64,000 nt of DNA from Diprion similis (GCF_021155765.1 NC_060117.1:6104001-6168000); one strand, 5' to 3'; numbered from the stretch's first letter, positions 1 to 13,368 are shown. Translations and numbers: made by a program. Notes: generated by a model from the sequence alone, not told the origin.

Positions 1-590
1 ACGTGAGGATAAATAAGTCAAATAGTAAGAATTTTGGCAAACTGTACAAAAAAGCGCTCATTTCGATGTACAGATTAAACAAAGTTGAACGCACTCTAAA
101 TTATAATCATCGAAGTACAGGACTTACAGTATGCCAATTAGCGTAACACAAAAATAACTTGAGTACTCATGAGATAACAGTGCGTGTTTTGATTTGGAAG
201 CCTTGTGGCATTCCGATATCGATATAATGTTTTTATAATTCGATAGATCTCGTACTATGATTTGCAAGAATAGTCGAGGATAGTTAGCTCGAAAGGTACA
301 AAATATCTACAAAACGGATGGGCGAGCTAAATTTTTTCAGGATAAGTAGAGGGTCATTAGAGAGGCCCAAAATTTGGCTTGCCCATCAATTTTGTCATTT
401 TCAAACCCTGACTATCTTGGACTAGAAGGTAGCATATCAAGTCCAACATGCTACAGTTATTATACTGACAATATGCGATCGTTCTCGAAGTAATTGAATC
501 AAGTTTTGACTCGTGACCTTTTCTAAACGGTATTAATAAACGAAGAAAGATTGACTCTCGCTTCTCAAATACGTCAGTCAATTAACGTAC

Positions 591-3500
591 CTGACTTCTG
601 AATAAGCGTGCCTGCGTGATGATGATTACCATGAAATTACCAAGTGCTACACTGACGTACCAAGCAGCAATGGTGACAGTCTTCATGCTGTTTGGAGCCT
701 GAAGGAAACGTCTTTGTTTACATCCAATCAGTTAAATTGCAAAGTCAGTAAATTCAATACCTGAGTGAAGGAGAATTCTAATCCGGAAATGGCGAACATT
801 ACTTCAGCCATGGAGATGAAGAGGTACTGCGGAATCAACCACAACATGTGAATTTTGTTCGGTGGCGTCATTGTGAACAGCTTGTGAAACTGCGAAATCA
901 GAGTCGTGTCAGTATCAATCGACAGTGGGTTTAGGTATCGAGGTTCAGACTGTCAATAAGTAACTCACGACAATGTCATCGAGGTATTCTCTCAGCACCA
1001 GCGTATAAACAGCTCCCAGTTCAAGGTCAACGACATCTCCGTCATCCGCGTCAGAAGTATCGTTCCCATAATGGACGGAGTAGTGAAATCTGTAATTTAT
1101 AAAAGTGGGCAAAAGGATATCAGCTACCACAAAAATTCAGTAACCGTGTTGCTCATATTGTATCAGTCATATTTTTCGACTGGATGATGATCATGAATGT
1201 ACTTTTACATCGTTAAATTAACTTTCACGTTGTTGCAATCCTTTTGTTTCATGATTGACACAATTTCAATTGTGTGTATTCACGTGATTTCGCTATTGGA
1301 AAGGGGGGAACGTGAATTGGAATTGTTGCACTCACGATCCAGGTTCCAACTCGACGTATGCAGACATTGAAAGGGGATCATCGTTCGGTACGAAATACAT
1401 ATCCTCCAATCCACTGTCACTCTTCAATGAGATCGTGACGTTGGTCAAGGTCCTGGATCCTCGCAAGAATATCGTACTGTTGCGTGATGAAGGAAAAAAC
1501 AACAGAACTGTCACGTTTTTTCTCTCCATTCTTTGACCCGCTTCGACAATTTATTGGCAAAGAGTAGTTCAGTCTTAAGGTGCTTATAAAGATCCGTTGT
1601 AACACCTCGAAAACGCGGGGATGCAAAACTCCTATACCGCTCAAGCGATCAGAGTGAAACTTGGGCAGTTAATGCCTTATTTTAGCAAAAAGTGGAGCGT
1701 CTTTTTACTTTTTCAAAATTTTGAAAAACATTTGACAGATTAGTTACCACCCACAGAAATTGACCAAATTTTCTCAGTTACACTGAATGGATCGAACTAT
1801 CCGGTATGATGCCACTCGGCGGTGATGAAACACACATTTTGAGTCCAGTTCCATGAGATTTGATGGTGAAATGACGAAATGGCAGCTGATCTGGTTTTCG
1901 ATTACGAAGTACACCGAAATCTCATTTTGGCGACATTTGTTACCGACCTTTCATGCCTGCCGGTAATTTTTTACCGATATTACACGCATATATTACCGAC
2001 ATGCGCGTAATGTCGGTAACAAATGTCGCCAAAATGAGATTTCGGTGTACTTCGTAATCGAAAACCAGATCAGCTGCCATTTCGTCATTTCACCATCAAA
2101 TCTCATGGGACTGGGCTCAAAATGTGTGTTTCATCAGCGCCGAGTGGCATCATACCGGATAGTTTGATCCATTCAGTGTAACTGTGAAACTTTCACCAAT
2201 TTCTGTGGGTGGTAACCAATCTGTAAATTTTTTTTCCAAATTTTGAAAAAATAAAAGACGCCTCACTTTTTGCCAAAATAAGGCATTAACTGCCCAAGTT
2301 TTACTCTGATCGCTTGAGCGGTATAGGAGTTTTGCATCTCCACGTTTTCGAGGTGTACGGCACTTCTTTATAAGCACCTTAACTAGTGCTGTTCGATTGA
2401 TCGATTAATCGGCAATTTTGATTAATCGACGATTTGGGTTGACCTTTTTTCCGATTAATCGATGAATCGCACAGCACCGGTCTCAACGCAGTCAAATCTC
2501 TGTGCGCAGATCCTTAAAATAATCCCGATTTGATAACGGAAATGGATATTCGTTTTACCGAACTTTAGGTCGGCCGCTAAGAGACTTCTTGAACTCATCA
2601 GCGTCGGCTTCAAATACTTTCAAGTCTCTTTCTACCAAGCCAATAACGAAAGTATCGACTTGAGACTCCGTGGCAGTGACCACAATCGTTAATGTTGGAT
2701 TTTCCAATTCAACTCCCCAGCATAGCGGCGGTGCAACCAAGTAAACATCGTATTTGGTTACGTTGTGGGCTGTGACATTGAAGACCTTCCTCTCACCGGC
2801 AATCAGAGTTATGTCCGACTCGAAAGAAGCCAAGAAACCGACGTCACACTGAAGCGTGTTTATAAAATTCAATGTCGCTTCGCCTCTGTCCGGTAAAACT
2901 GGATAAGTTTCCTGTAGATTAATACGTTAACCATCATTAACCAAAACACACCTACTATACACAATGTAAACATTATAATTGTAGCTTCCGAAACCACAGA
3001 TAAAACGCTGCAACCGCACGTCCACGTGACGAGGACCTTTGATAAGTGTGATTAATTATCAACGTCGAGTCGTCGTGTAATATATTCAGATTACGCGAGA
3101 ACAAGATCGCAGATAATTTCTTGGATATTCGTGTCTCGGTCAAAAGTGAGACAGTCGTTGGAGGCTGATTATATAATCTCTCTCTCTATGCCTCAAAAAA
3201 TGAATAAACAATAAGTTAGTGAATAAACTAAGCTGGAGAGAACCTCTAGTTTTAATTCCAGACAGCCACTGGTTACGAATGCTAAACCAGCGAGTATTCC
3301 ACCGACGATCATGCGATGTAAAGGGGATGAAAGTAGACCTCTTCCTTCAAACCATGGATAAACGCTCTTATCGAAGAGTGGAATCAGCATTAACACCATT
3401 GCCGGATTAATCACCTGTAATCAACATTAGCATTGAATTATAACGACTCTATCCGTATTATTTGTCACGCGACAGATTCAATTTGATCCTTAATCTATAC

Positions 3501-6500
3501 AAACATTCCAAAGCAATTTAGTGTCCACGATATATTCTAATAGTATATTACATTAATATAAATTATCACAGGCAATTGACAGATATTGCTGATAAGTCGG
3601 TAGAAAAAAGGGTTTTCAGACGTATCACGTGAAGTTAAGTTATCTTTACACCTGTAATTCAATTGGTCAATGCTACTTTTCTACGTTTATAACGTTTCAT
3701 CATTATTACAATACGCCAGACGTGTTTCGGTTTTACGTACAGAATATAGAACATATTATTTAGCTTGTATTATTCATAATTCCGTTATCTTGCATCACGC
3801 ATTATATGCATCTATAATGAAATCCTTATATTGCGTCGTTGAGATATAGCTTCAATAGTTATGTCACGTTGAGTCCACATCGTTTTTTCATCTAATAAAT
3901 TGACACGGTTACTCATGACTCGACAACAATTAATTAGGTGAGAAACACGTGCTGCATTCCATGTCAACTCAACAAACCGTTAAGAACCTGATTTCTATAT
4001 TTTCACTCTATCGTATCAAGTCTTAAATTTTTAAAAACTCTAAAAAAATAAACCATAGTTTGAGCAGATTTCAGAAATTAAATAATTTTTCTACTACCTT
4101 TACTACCGGAAGAACTTTGTTGAAAAAATTGATGAATTTTATTACGAAATTCAATTACTGTCATTAATTCCTTTCAAAATTTATACTCTTTTTTATCAAT
4201 ACAAACCACTTGCAGAAATGAAATTTAGATAAAAAAAAAAAAAGTTATTCATACCTTTTTCGAAATTAGCTCAAAATTATCGTTTATCGTTTCTCAACGT
4301 CTTAATCCTTCGACAAGTTTCAATAATTATATCTATTAATAGGTATGTATATACAAAAGCAAAATTCACCTGCATTTGATCAGGCAGCAGCTGAGTCCCC
4401 AGAAATGCACCGTTCATTCGTGAGGCTTGGAAAGTCCACCGAGACCCCTGCAGCCTCAATTTGAATTCAGACTGATCAGTTAGTATTTGTTCAAATTTTC
4501 GGTATAAAAAATAAGAAACTGTTAAATTTACCAAATATAGCGATCAAAAACGGTGCCAGAAATGTAGATTGTTAATTTAAATAATGGGATTTTATTTGAT
4601 AGATCGAATTCTTGTTGTGACCATTTTTTGTTCTCAAATCAATCAATAATATTTCTTCGACCCAAAAATAGCTATTTATGTGGCATGCCCGTAAACCGCC
4701 TGTTTTTTGGCAATGATAAAGATTTCAGAACGAGCTGAAGGTGAGCCGGAAGCGATTACTGAAGTTATCCGAACCAAAAACGGTTTACGGGCATGCCACA
4801 TACAATATTTTTTACGGTATGGGCATTGAAAAGCAAAACGAAGAGTGAGGTTATGTCGCGATCTGTTCAACGAAGCTACTTTATTCGGCAGTTCGGGATG
4901 CGCACTTCGAACTGCGCATAAAAACTGCGGAATAAAGACTTTATTCCGCAACTTTGTTCGCTGCCGTATAAAGCGTCACTTTACGGAACGAAAACTGCCA
5001 CAAAAAGTGGATTTTTCAATGCCCATGCCGTAAAAAAAAACATTTATTTCACTATATTTGATCACCAAGTTTGGTGAATTCAACAAATCTTTTCTCTGTG
5101 TATTAAACGGTTTTCATTTTCACCTGTTGATCGAATAAACTCCAAAACAACGGCAGGGGTATGTACAGGAAGAGAATTGCCAGAACTATCTTCACTTCCG
5201 CGATAAGTTTCGGTGGAAATTTATCGGCAGCATAATCTAGCCAGTGATTTTCACGCCGGTGGGATTTCCTCTCAACGAATCTTCGCTTCGCTGCAAACTG
5301 GATGCAAAAAGTATTTTCGGTTTCAAGTATTCGGTTATAAAGTTATAGTATAGATAATTTCCGAACTCACCGTGACGCAGTTGATGAAATTCAACATGAT
5401 GTTTTCCTTTGGGTACTTCAATCGGTAAAGTGGTTTACCCAGTAAGAAGAGAACTGTGATCAAAAAGTGATTGAAACAAAATTTTCAAATATACTTTCGA
5501 ACAGTTTTTTTTTTTTTTTTTTTTTCTAACTTGTCGCTTACAGAGCGCAGTGACCATGAGGGCAGCAGGAAACCCAAATCCTAGAGCATAACACGTGTCA
5601 TCTCCGAAGCAAGTGAAAGCTTTGCGCAGTATCGGCGTGAGCACCATTCCCATAAAACCGCCAAAGTTTATGGTGAAATAAAATATGGAAAAGAATTGCT
5701 GCAGTCTCAATTGCTGCTGAGGGAGGTGAAACTGGTCTCCGCCAAAAGCTGCTACGCATGGTTTAATGCCTCCTGTACCCCATGCGATCAATATCAGCCC
5801 AATGTAAGTCATCGCTCTGAAAAATTGAGAACACAATAAAATTATGTTTATTAATTAAAGAGGCTTTGAAAAACTATTGAAAGCATGATGAAACCTCAAA
5901 TTGGTATTCATTGAAATCCGGAAGAACGAGTTTAGAATAAAGCGAGTAGGAACTTACACTGGACAAATGGCTATTGGCGGTGTCGCAGCAAAGCACATCA
6001 AGATATTTCCAATGGCATATATTACCGAAAAGTAAAGAATGGTCCTGAAAAGATTAAATACATTAAATAAAGATAGATTCATAAATTGGATTTAATCTTT
6101 AATTACACTCGTTGGCTTGAAGAATTGAGAAATTGCTAAACCCAACCATGGAATAAATTGAACCATGTGACATTACATAGAATATATAAGATTCTGATAC
6201 CTGAATCGGCCCAAGTAACTATCGGCAAGGATCGCTCCAACAACTGGGACAAAGTAGCACAGCATAATGAATACATGGTAAATGACGGTGGCTCCATTTT
6301 CATGAAAAAGTAGTACGTTTCTTAGGTAAAGGGACAAGATGGCTGCGATAGAAAGGAGCGAGAATATTTTCGATTATCAAAACGGCACTGATATGAGCTT
6401 GACTATTTACCTATAACGAAATACCTGAAGAACTCACTTCTTAATCCACAGAACGAAAACCTTTCGCAAAATTCCGTTGCGATGATGAGAAAAATGGATC

Positions 6501-6699
6501 TCGGATACTTCGATGAATCCTGAAATTTTACAATTCATTGTAATGAACAGTAGTCTGTACAAAATAAAAATAAAAAAATCGTGTGACTAGCATTTATATT
6601 CGTCTGGTAAAGACTTTTTCAATCATAGGTATGATTTGCGGGGAAACGTACAGGTTCGATGGAGGATTCTTTGGTTTTAGACAATTTTCTGTACAACAT
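591..6699 (-). CDS. yin: Proton-coupled oligopeptide transporter (SLC15/POT family, peptide transporter family 1), 3' end outside window
   Basis: A plasma-membrane symporter that imports di- and tripeptides with protons. Coding exons in transcription order: 6699-6652, 6519-6438, 6342-6201, 6044-5958, 5816-5542, 5453-5371, 5297-5124, 4447-4370, 3414-3244, 2911-2559, 1530-1336, 1089-969, 889-761, 698-591. Phases agree at every join and give 682 codons; no coding sequence is seen below 591, so the last exon lies off the window. Family marks: KYPRSIFLIIATEFCERFSF (first membrane helix), the PTR2 signature GTGGIKPCVAAFGGDQF in exon 5816-5542, and HMLWLIPQYLFISMAEVMF near the C-terminal helices. 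The variable extracellular domain falls in exons 2911-969. The start MLYRKLSKTKESS is chosen because its exon splices in phase 0 to the first conserved block; an upstream isoform start is possible. The donor after 3244 is the weak GTTCTC. The symbol is the Drosophila orthologue by family; paralogues were not tested. Confidence 0.92.
1575..2382. mobile_element. Palindromic TTAA-bounded fold-back element, copy 1 (transporter intron)
   Basis: An 808-bp near-perfect inverted repeat beginning TTAAGGTGCTTATAAAG and ending CTTTATAAGCACCTTAA. Each arm is nearly 400 bp, leaving only a short asymmetric centre around 1960-2000. The TTAA at both ends is the target site of piggyBac-type transposases, suggesting a non-autonomous (MITE-like) element. 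It contains no transposase. It sits in the transporter intron between exons 2911-2559 and 1530-1336, 44 nt from the acceptor of the latter. Confidence 0.8.
2390..2479. repeat. Short inverted repeat with ATCGATTAATCG core
   Basis: About 90 bp running from AGTGCTGTTCGATTGATCGA to TCGATGAATCGCACAGCACC; the ends are inverted copies (GTGCTGT/ACAGCAC) and the inside is rich in ATTAATCG. It starts 7 nt after the TTAA palindrome, in the same transporter intron. It looks like a small MITE. Confidence 0.55.
4675..4802. repeat. Short inverted repeat, ends ATGTGGCATGCCCGTAAAC
   Basis: A 128-bp segment in a transporter intron, starting ATGTGGCATGCCCGTAAACC and ending as its near-complement (GGTTTACGGGCATGCCACAT). 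The interior shows no coding sequence. It is MITE-like in form. Confidence 0.6.
4809..5036. repeat. Second adjacent inverted repeat, ends TTTTTTACGGYATGGGCATT
   Basis: A 228-bp segment with TTTTTTACGGTATGGGCATT on the left and AATGCCCATGCCGTAAAAAA on the right, lying 6 nt after the inverted repeat at 4675-4802. Both share a 'TTTACGGG.ATG' type end, so the two may be related or nested. Confidence 0.55.
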
Positions 6700-8266
6700 T
6701 TCTGTAGATACATGTACAGTGCTTTTTGACCGAAGTTTTTTAAGAGCAGTAAATAAAATATATTTACCACCACAATGTCACCTATTCAAAAGATATGAAT
6801 TACGGGTTATGTGCATTTGAAAAATATCGAGAATCGAACTTCAGTGGTTACGAAAATAAAAGAAAACCGCCACTAGATGCGATTCATTAAGCCAAATTCG
6901 TTATGAATCGTCATATTTCAAGTATTTTCAAAATTCTAAAGTTTGGAGAAATGTGGGATTTATAACTCTGCTTTAATACTACTAAATAATTATGTTATGA
7001 TACTCGAAATTCAATTTCAAAACGTAATATTCAAGATTCGTGTATTACTGTGAGAATCTCACAGTTAATTAATTCCGCAGAAAATGTATAAAATGCTTAA
7101 CAAATCATCAGAATAACAATTAATAGCACCAAATGTGCGAAACAATGAGTTATATAATAAGATAACTCCAGTACGAATCGACAAGTTTAGAATTGTATAC
7201 GACGAAAAAATAATACAGTAAAACGATTGAGAATAAAACTGGTGATCTCACCTCAGAGAAACATCAGAATATTTCGATATATAGTTATTATAACAGGATA
7301 ATAAGTTTAAAATTTACTGAATAGCGTCTGCCGGTCTTACGTCGAGCACGTTTCGCCTAGATCTGCGATCTGATAACGACGCTACGCACCTACAGATTAT
7401 AAATCAAGGAGGGGGAAATTCGTGACAACATATGTCGTGAAATTGTGAGAAATCCGTTACAAATATACTTACAAAATTAGTCTCGGTGTACATCGGCGGC
7501 GTAAATACGTAACGGTCAAATCGTGATCGTCATTTGTTTACCGTTGAAAAAATTTCAGTCGCAGGCATATCGGGTGAAAACGAAACTCTAGGTGGATTTG
7601 AACTGTTTACTTGACGATTACTTACCAAAGTCAGCTCTACGGACCGAGTTAATTACGAAAAACCATTGAATTAATTACAAATTTGCTCAAATTCAGGTCC
7701 CGAGCACGTTCGAATCGAACTCTTCGACGTCCCAGAATGCCGTGAATACCATGAAAATAACGCTGAAGCGGCGACGTTTGCGCGGTAAAACGATCAGCGA
7801 CATCTGGATTCGAATTATGGAACTAATTTTCGATAACTAAAGCATGTCGGTAACGTATCCGCAAACGTCGAGCCATGCATCAGTAGTTTTATATACTGCT
7901 AGTAATTAAAGTAAGTATTAGAATCGCCGTTTTAGGCAGCTCAAAAATTAGTTCTAAGACCCGTTTTTTTCATCAGTGGATGCATCACCAACTTGGTGTT
8001 ATGAAAAACGCCTGAAAATTTGTCGTGTGAATGCAGAGGCAGCATGAATTCATACACGTCGAGACTTGAGTACACAACACATGTGAACACACACATACCT
8101 TGGAGCTGTCACAATAACGGTAGGCATTATTGCGCTTTCAAAACGTCGCTATCAAACGCTTCTCACCTTTAGAATAATTTTCTTATGGTAATAAATTCGA
8201 CCCTCTTGTCGACAGAAACAATAAATCGAAGAAGCGAGAGCCGTTGGTGAAGTCGGAAGGTGTGAA
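6700..8266. promoter_or_regulatory. Shared upstream region of the divergent peptide transporter and Nrdp1 genes
   Basis: About 1.5 kb separates the two start codons, which point away from each other. It must hold both transcription starts and probably the transporter's 5' UTR exon(s), since an acceptor (CTACAG) lies just before the transporter ATG at 6702-6707. No open reading frame of note is present and I could not fix a TATA box or initiator. This is inference from gene orientation. Confidence 0.45.
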
Positions 8267-10510
8267 ATGGGCTTCGAAGTTCATCGGTTTCAAGGCGAGG
8301 TCGACGAAGAACTTCTTTGCCCGATCTGCTCCGGCGTTTTGGAGGAACCTGTTCAGGTACTCGTCACTCCGATCGCCCGCATTCAACTCTGATCTTCTAA
8401 ATATTAAAATATTTTCACAACCGTTCGACTCGTCGTCAAATTTTTACCGAGTTTTCTCACCCGAAAGGCGAAACCTGAATTCAACGAGGTTAAACCTAAC
8501 CTCAAGTCGCCTATTATTCATACATCACAATATCACAGGGCCTCTAATTCTCAGAAGAAACCTGGAAACGGGGAATCAATTTTGTATAAATTTTGCGTGA
8601 TTGCTTGCATTTTTTTTTCCTGATCGCTTTCATCAAAGTGATCAAACAGAAATATTCGTTCAGTGTGTTGTTTCTCTATCAGTTTTAAACCGATCGATTC
8701 ACAAATTATAATTACTTACCTGTATTTTATGCGACTCGTTTTGTTTGGCTATAACATATATTTGACTCAATTAACTTGAAAGTATTCAGCCACTAAACTT
8801 CTGAGAATTATGAGGCGATTAGTTATTAAAAGAAATGCAGAAATCTTTTCTAAATCTAATTTTTGGTCAAATAATTTTTCTATAAGTTTCCAACAATTTC
8901 TTTGGACAATTGTTTGTAAATATTATTATCAACAATCACAATCAAATATAGTAAAATCTAGAGAGGCGTGATCGCTTTCAAGTTTAATGAAGTTCGTAAT
9001 TTTGCTGAAGTTGATCAAAACTGAAGAAATTTTCAATCCTAAAATGACAAAAAGAACAAAATAGTTAAAACCTTGGTAAAAACTCATCTCCTTAAAAATC
9101 TGCCTAAATAACTGTGAAATAGACTATTTCAGTGTGAATATTTTGAAATTCTTACTCTAAGAAGTTCGAATTCGCAGTCTCAATCAGAATTTCTCACAGA
9201 TCTGTTGTCGAAGAAAAAATTCTGGGCAAAATCAAGTGCACATATTTTATCAGAAAAATGTTGATCAACTGTTTAAAATGCAAGAAATTTTCTCTACCTA
9301 ATTTATAACACCTACTTATCGATTTTCTGGTATTTACCATTCTGATAAGATTGATATATTTTCGAAGAAACGTTTGCTAATATTCAGACATTTGATTTTG
9401 ACCAGAGTTTTCATTCTTACGTAGCGAGCACGTAGAAGGGTTATGGGTTCTGGTAGGTAAGTGATGTGTTACAGGCTCAACTCTGCGAGCATGCATTTTG
9501 CCGGGCTTGTATAAACGAGTGGATCAACCGCCAACCGACCTGCCCTGTCGACCGAGCGCCGATAACGTCTGCGCAGCTGAGGCCTGTACCTAGAATCCTA
9601 AGAAATTTGCTTGCTCGATTATGCATTGGCTGCGACAATACGATATATGGATGCCAAGTTGTTGTAAAATTGGACTGCCTTGTCGCACACCTTGACGAAT
9701 GCGAGTACAATCCAAAACGGCCAATGCCATGCGAGCAAGGCTGTGGATTGATAATACCGAAGGACGAGCTGAAGAGTCATCATTGCATACGAGAACTTCG
9801 CAGCCTGATACAATCGCAGCAACAAAAGTTGACCGACATGAAAAGAGAACTGGGAGAACAACAGTTTCAGATTAATGAACAAAAACGGGAAATACACTTG
9901 CTCAAGGACTTTATGAGAGCCATGAGAGTCTCAAATCCGGCCATGAGAGCTATCGCCGATCAAATGGAACGCGACGAGGTTGTCAGATGGTCCGCCACGC
10001 TTCCTCGTGCCAGAGTAACTAGATGGGGGGGTATGATTTCTACACCTGATGAGCTGTTACAGGTAAAAGTAAATCGAAACAATTGACTTATTTTTATACA
10101 TCGCTTCATTATTTGTTATTCCTAATAAAATTTACTGCCTGCTTTTTAAACTGAGATGAAAAATGTTTATGTTCATCCTAGTTTTATTGCATTAAATGTT
10201 CCTCTTCTATGATTATTCAGTCGATATCGTTTCCTTGCAGACAATGATCAAGAGAACACTATCAGAATATAATTGTCCGCCGCATGTGATTGATGAACTG
10301 ATGGAAAATTGTCACGAAAGAAAATGGCCACCTGGATTAAATTCTTTGGAAACAAGGCAGAGTTCTCGGCGTCAGTATGAAAATTATATTTGCAAAAGAG
10401 TACCTGGTAAACAGGCTGTGCTGGTGCTTCATTGTGATAACACGCATATGCCGGAAGACATGATGGTAGAGCCAGGTTTAGTTATGATTTTTGCTCACGG
10501 TATTGAATGA
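8267..10510 (+). CDS. Nrdp1: E3 ubiquitin-protein ligase NRDP1 (RNF41; Drosophila elgi type)
   Basis: A RING-type ubiquitin ligase; in the vertebrate family it controls turnover of ErbB3, BRUCE and other targets and is stabilised by USP8. Exons 8267-8356, 9475-10062 and 10241-10510 join in phase 0 to 948 nt (315 aa; human RNF41 is 317 aa). The protein starts MGFEVHRFQGEVDEELLCPI, matching the family N-terminus. The RING cysteines and histidine follow (CPIC, CEHAFC, CINEW, CPVD), with the final Asp typical of the Nrdp1 C3HC3D RING. Next come a Cys/His-rich zinc finger (CEQGCGLIIPKDEL), a coiled coil at about residues 135-180 and the substrate/USP8-binding C-terminal domain (RVTRWGGMISTPDELLQ to PGLVMIFAHGIE). 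The first intron separates the first half of the RING from the rest. A candidate AATAAA lies at 10885-10890. Confidence 0.96.
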
Positions 10511-13368
10511 ACAAACTGAGATAAGAATCTGCGTCGAAATTTTACAAAAACTGTTCAATATGGAAAGGAATTTTAGTTACGAATGAATTTCGAACACAGT
10601 TTCCTTTGGTGTAAAAAAATCATTACCAATCAGCTCTTGTCAATGTTAAACAAACTAATGAATCGGAGGTGAACGATACTCTGAAAAAAATTAATCTGTT
10701 GTATAAAATGCACAAAAAGCTGCAGGTATCGAAAGTTATTTTCGAGGCGCAAAACTGTTGACTGTACAGAAGTGTTGTACAGATATTCTTGTGAGTTGTT
10801 GAGTGATATTTATGCTTTTTTACTTTACCAAATACCTTCTTCATCCGTGAATCCAAGGTACTAAAGGTATAACGAGTAAGACATAATAAAAAAAACAATC
10901 GTAAGAATTCTACTACTGAAATAGTGAATATATAAAATACAAGCCATGGTATCGAAGCAATTTCTCAGTGAATGCTGGGGTATTTTGTAAATGTCCTATG
11001 AGATGTCGATATACTCGTCGATATGTAGGTAATATTTATCGACAAACTGAAATCGTCGTTAGATCAATTTTTATGAAATCAGTTTAGCCACAAGTTTGAG
11101 GTTTAATTTCATTTTTAAATATCTCCACCTACGATTAAATCCTAAATAAAATTTGTATGATAATTTAGTCGTGATCAATGTATTATATATAATTATACTA
11201 ACGTGACAACCAAATCAAGACTGTATATTTTTATAAATGATTCTATTCATTGTTCAATTCCGCGATAAGTTATTGTTACTGGCAATTAGTTATTATCGCT
11301 CTGTCATAATTATTGTCTATACACGGAGTCTGCAGCACAGGCTTTTAACTTATGATGAGAAAAAGTTGCCTTCTAGATTTACTGCTTATTAGAATAGGGC
11401 TGACGTATTGCTGTTACATTTGACAAATTGCTCTGTCATTCATTCAAGATCGCAAGCAACATTAAAATACGGACTGTCTATGCATATATAATACATGAGT
11501 AATATCCTGGCATTCTTCGATTTTGGTGTAAATTTTTTATGCATAGTTTATGGTCAAGTGGAGTTTCAACTGCAAACAAAGGTGCAGATGTTTAAATTAC
11601 GACTCTGGATCACATGTCAAATTGCTCCACTGCGCCCTGACGATATAATTTAAAATATTGTAAAGTCAAATTTATATCAAGTTAAGCGTGAGAAATTTGT
11701 AAGAAAATCTGACGATCCAAGGACCCCAGCTTAGCAAAACTAACACAGCACGTCTGCAAAGCCTTCGCGTAATAATTTAAAGAGAGTTTGTACAGATGTA
11801 AAATTGTTAAAAATAATTAACACGTATTTCTTTACATCGGTCTAGTATGATTTTCTATGAGTATCCAGTTTGTCTTTTATCATTTTCCCCGGAAACCAAA
11901 TTTCATGCGGATTGATCAATAATTAATGATTTCCAAAGTTTGAGGATTGAAAGTTGATGAAAGATTGTTAAACACCTTGAAACTAGAATAATAATACCGA
12001 ATAAAAAAATACATTTCAATTATTTCGTTTACTTTACACCTTTGCAAAGTCTCGTCAAAGTCTGGATATGCAGGCCTTGCAGACATTCTTGTAAACTAAC
12101 ATGCCCCATACATTTTTGTACTCTTTTCAATCTTGACCTCGCCAGCTGACTAATTATCAATATCTTCTAACAATGGAAGTCAATATTTCATTACGCTTTA
12201 TTGCTTTGAGTTTCTTTTGAAGTTCTCTGATCGTAAGTATCGAAAAATTTGTTAAATACATATCCTAACTTGAAGTTGTAATTAAAAGAAATGTGATATA
12301 CACAAGTTTCACATCACGACTTATTTTAGCAGTAATTTTATATTTTCATTAATGTTGATATATTTAAACTGACAATTCATCAAAAAATTAGGAACCCGTA
12401 CGTTAAACTTAGTTTTAAATACTAGAGATTTCTGTATGATGATTAAGTGAATATATCATCATTTTTTTGTTACTTATCGTACAATAAAATCAGTAACATT
12501 ATTTCTCAGCATTCTATTATTTCCTTTATCACTTGAAGTTCTGACCAGGTATTAATTACTAGTACAATGAATATATGATAAGAGCCAAGAATAAATAATC
12601 TGTGACACATTAAAACGACAAAATGTAGTATATTGATTGGAATAAAGAAAGACGTGCATTGCATGCACTGCAAAATTATTCATAATATATTGCTCCATGC
12701 GTCAAATGAATTTTTTATACCATGTTAAAAAAAAAAATATACCGGCAAATTGGATAATCTGGAATAGAACCAAAACATCGAAAGTTTGTTTTTGGCAAAA
12801 CAACGAATCATGTTTGATGCAACGTCACCTATATTTATACTTTTGTAATATTCAGTTTGATATAGTAAAAACTATACCCAATACATGTGTAATTTAAAAA
12901 TTTCTTTCGGTTTGTTTATTTCACAGATATATTATTACGAAGAACATAATAAAAGATTAAAAAAAGAAAAACATTAAAACAAATACAAGTAAAATTCACC
13001 AGCCATTATAGCTGGAATTTTAATGGCATTACAATGAAAGTCGAACAATCAACTTGATATCGCCTGTTGAATACAATACACAGATATAAGACTATCAACT
13101 GCTCAATGTAAATTGAAATGCTGTCAAAGGTTGTTTCAACAAATCTAAGAATGAGAATTATCGTTCTGGTTGTTTTAAAATCATAGAATTGGATCACTAG
13201 TACATTGACTTCATGAAAATTGTTTATAATGACGTAATGACGTTGATTTCAATAAACGAAGCATAATTATGTACTCAAATAATTTCCTACATCATTACCC
13301 GAATGTAATTTAATTTTTGGTACTAGCATATAGCGTACGCTCTAATTTACTCCACCATATACAACGAC
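10511..13368. other. Spacer between convergent Nrdp1 and laminin alpha genes (3' UTRs)
   Basis: The two genes end towards each other here, so the stretch holds both 3' untranslated regions and any true spacer. It is strongly AT-rich. AATAAA at 10885-10890 could serve Nrdp1; TTTATT at 12915-12920 (AATAAA on the minus strand) could serve laminin. The short open frames show no codon pattern or family match. I see no RNA gene. Confidence 0.5.

Noticed and set aside
1-590. Final exon of the peptide transporter within the first 590 bases
   Set aside because: No minus-strand frame there encodes the expected last membrane helices in phase after 591; the exon must lie outside the window.
4676-5033. 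Open frames of 91 and 62 codons
   Set aside because: They lie inside two inverted repeats in a transporter intron and have no family match.
8244-8600. 118-codon plus-strand open frame at the Nrdp1 first exon
   Set aside because: A different frame from the RING-coding one; the Nrdp1 N-terminus MGFEVHRFQG starts at 8267 and splices at 8356.
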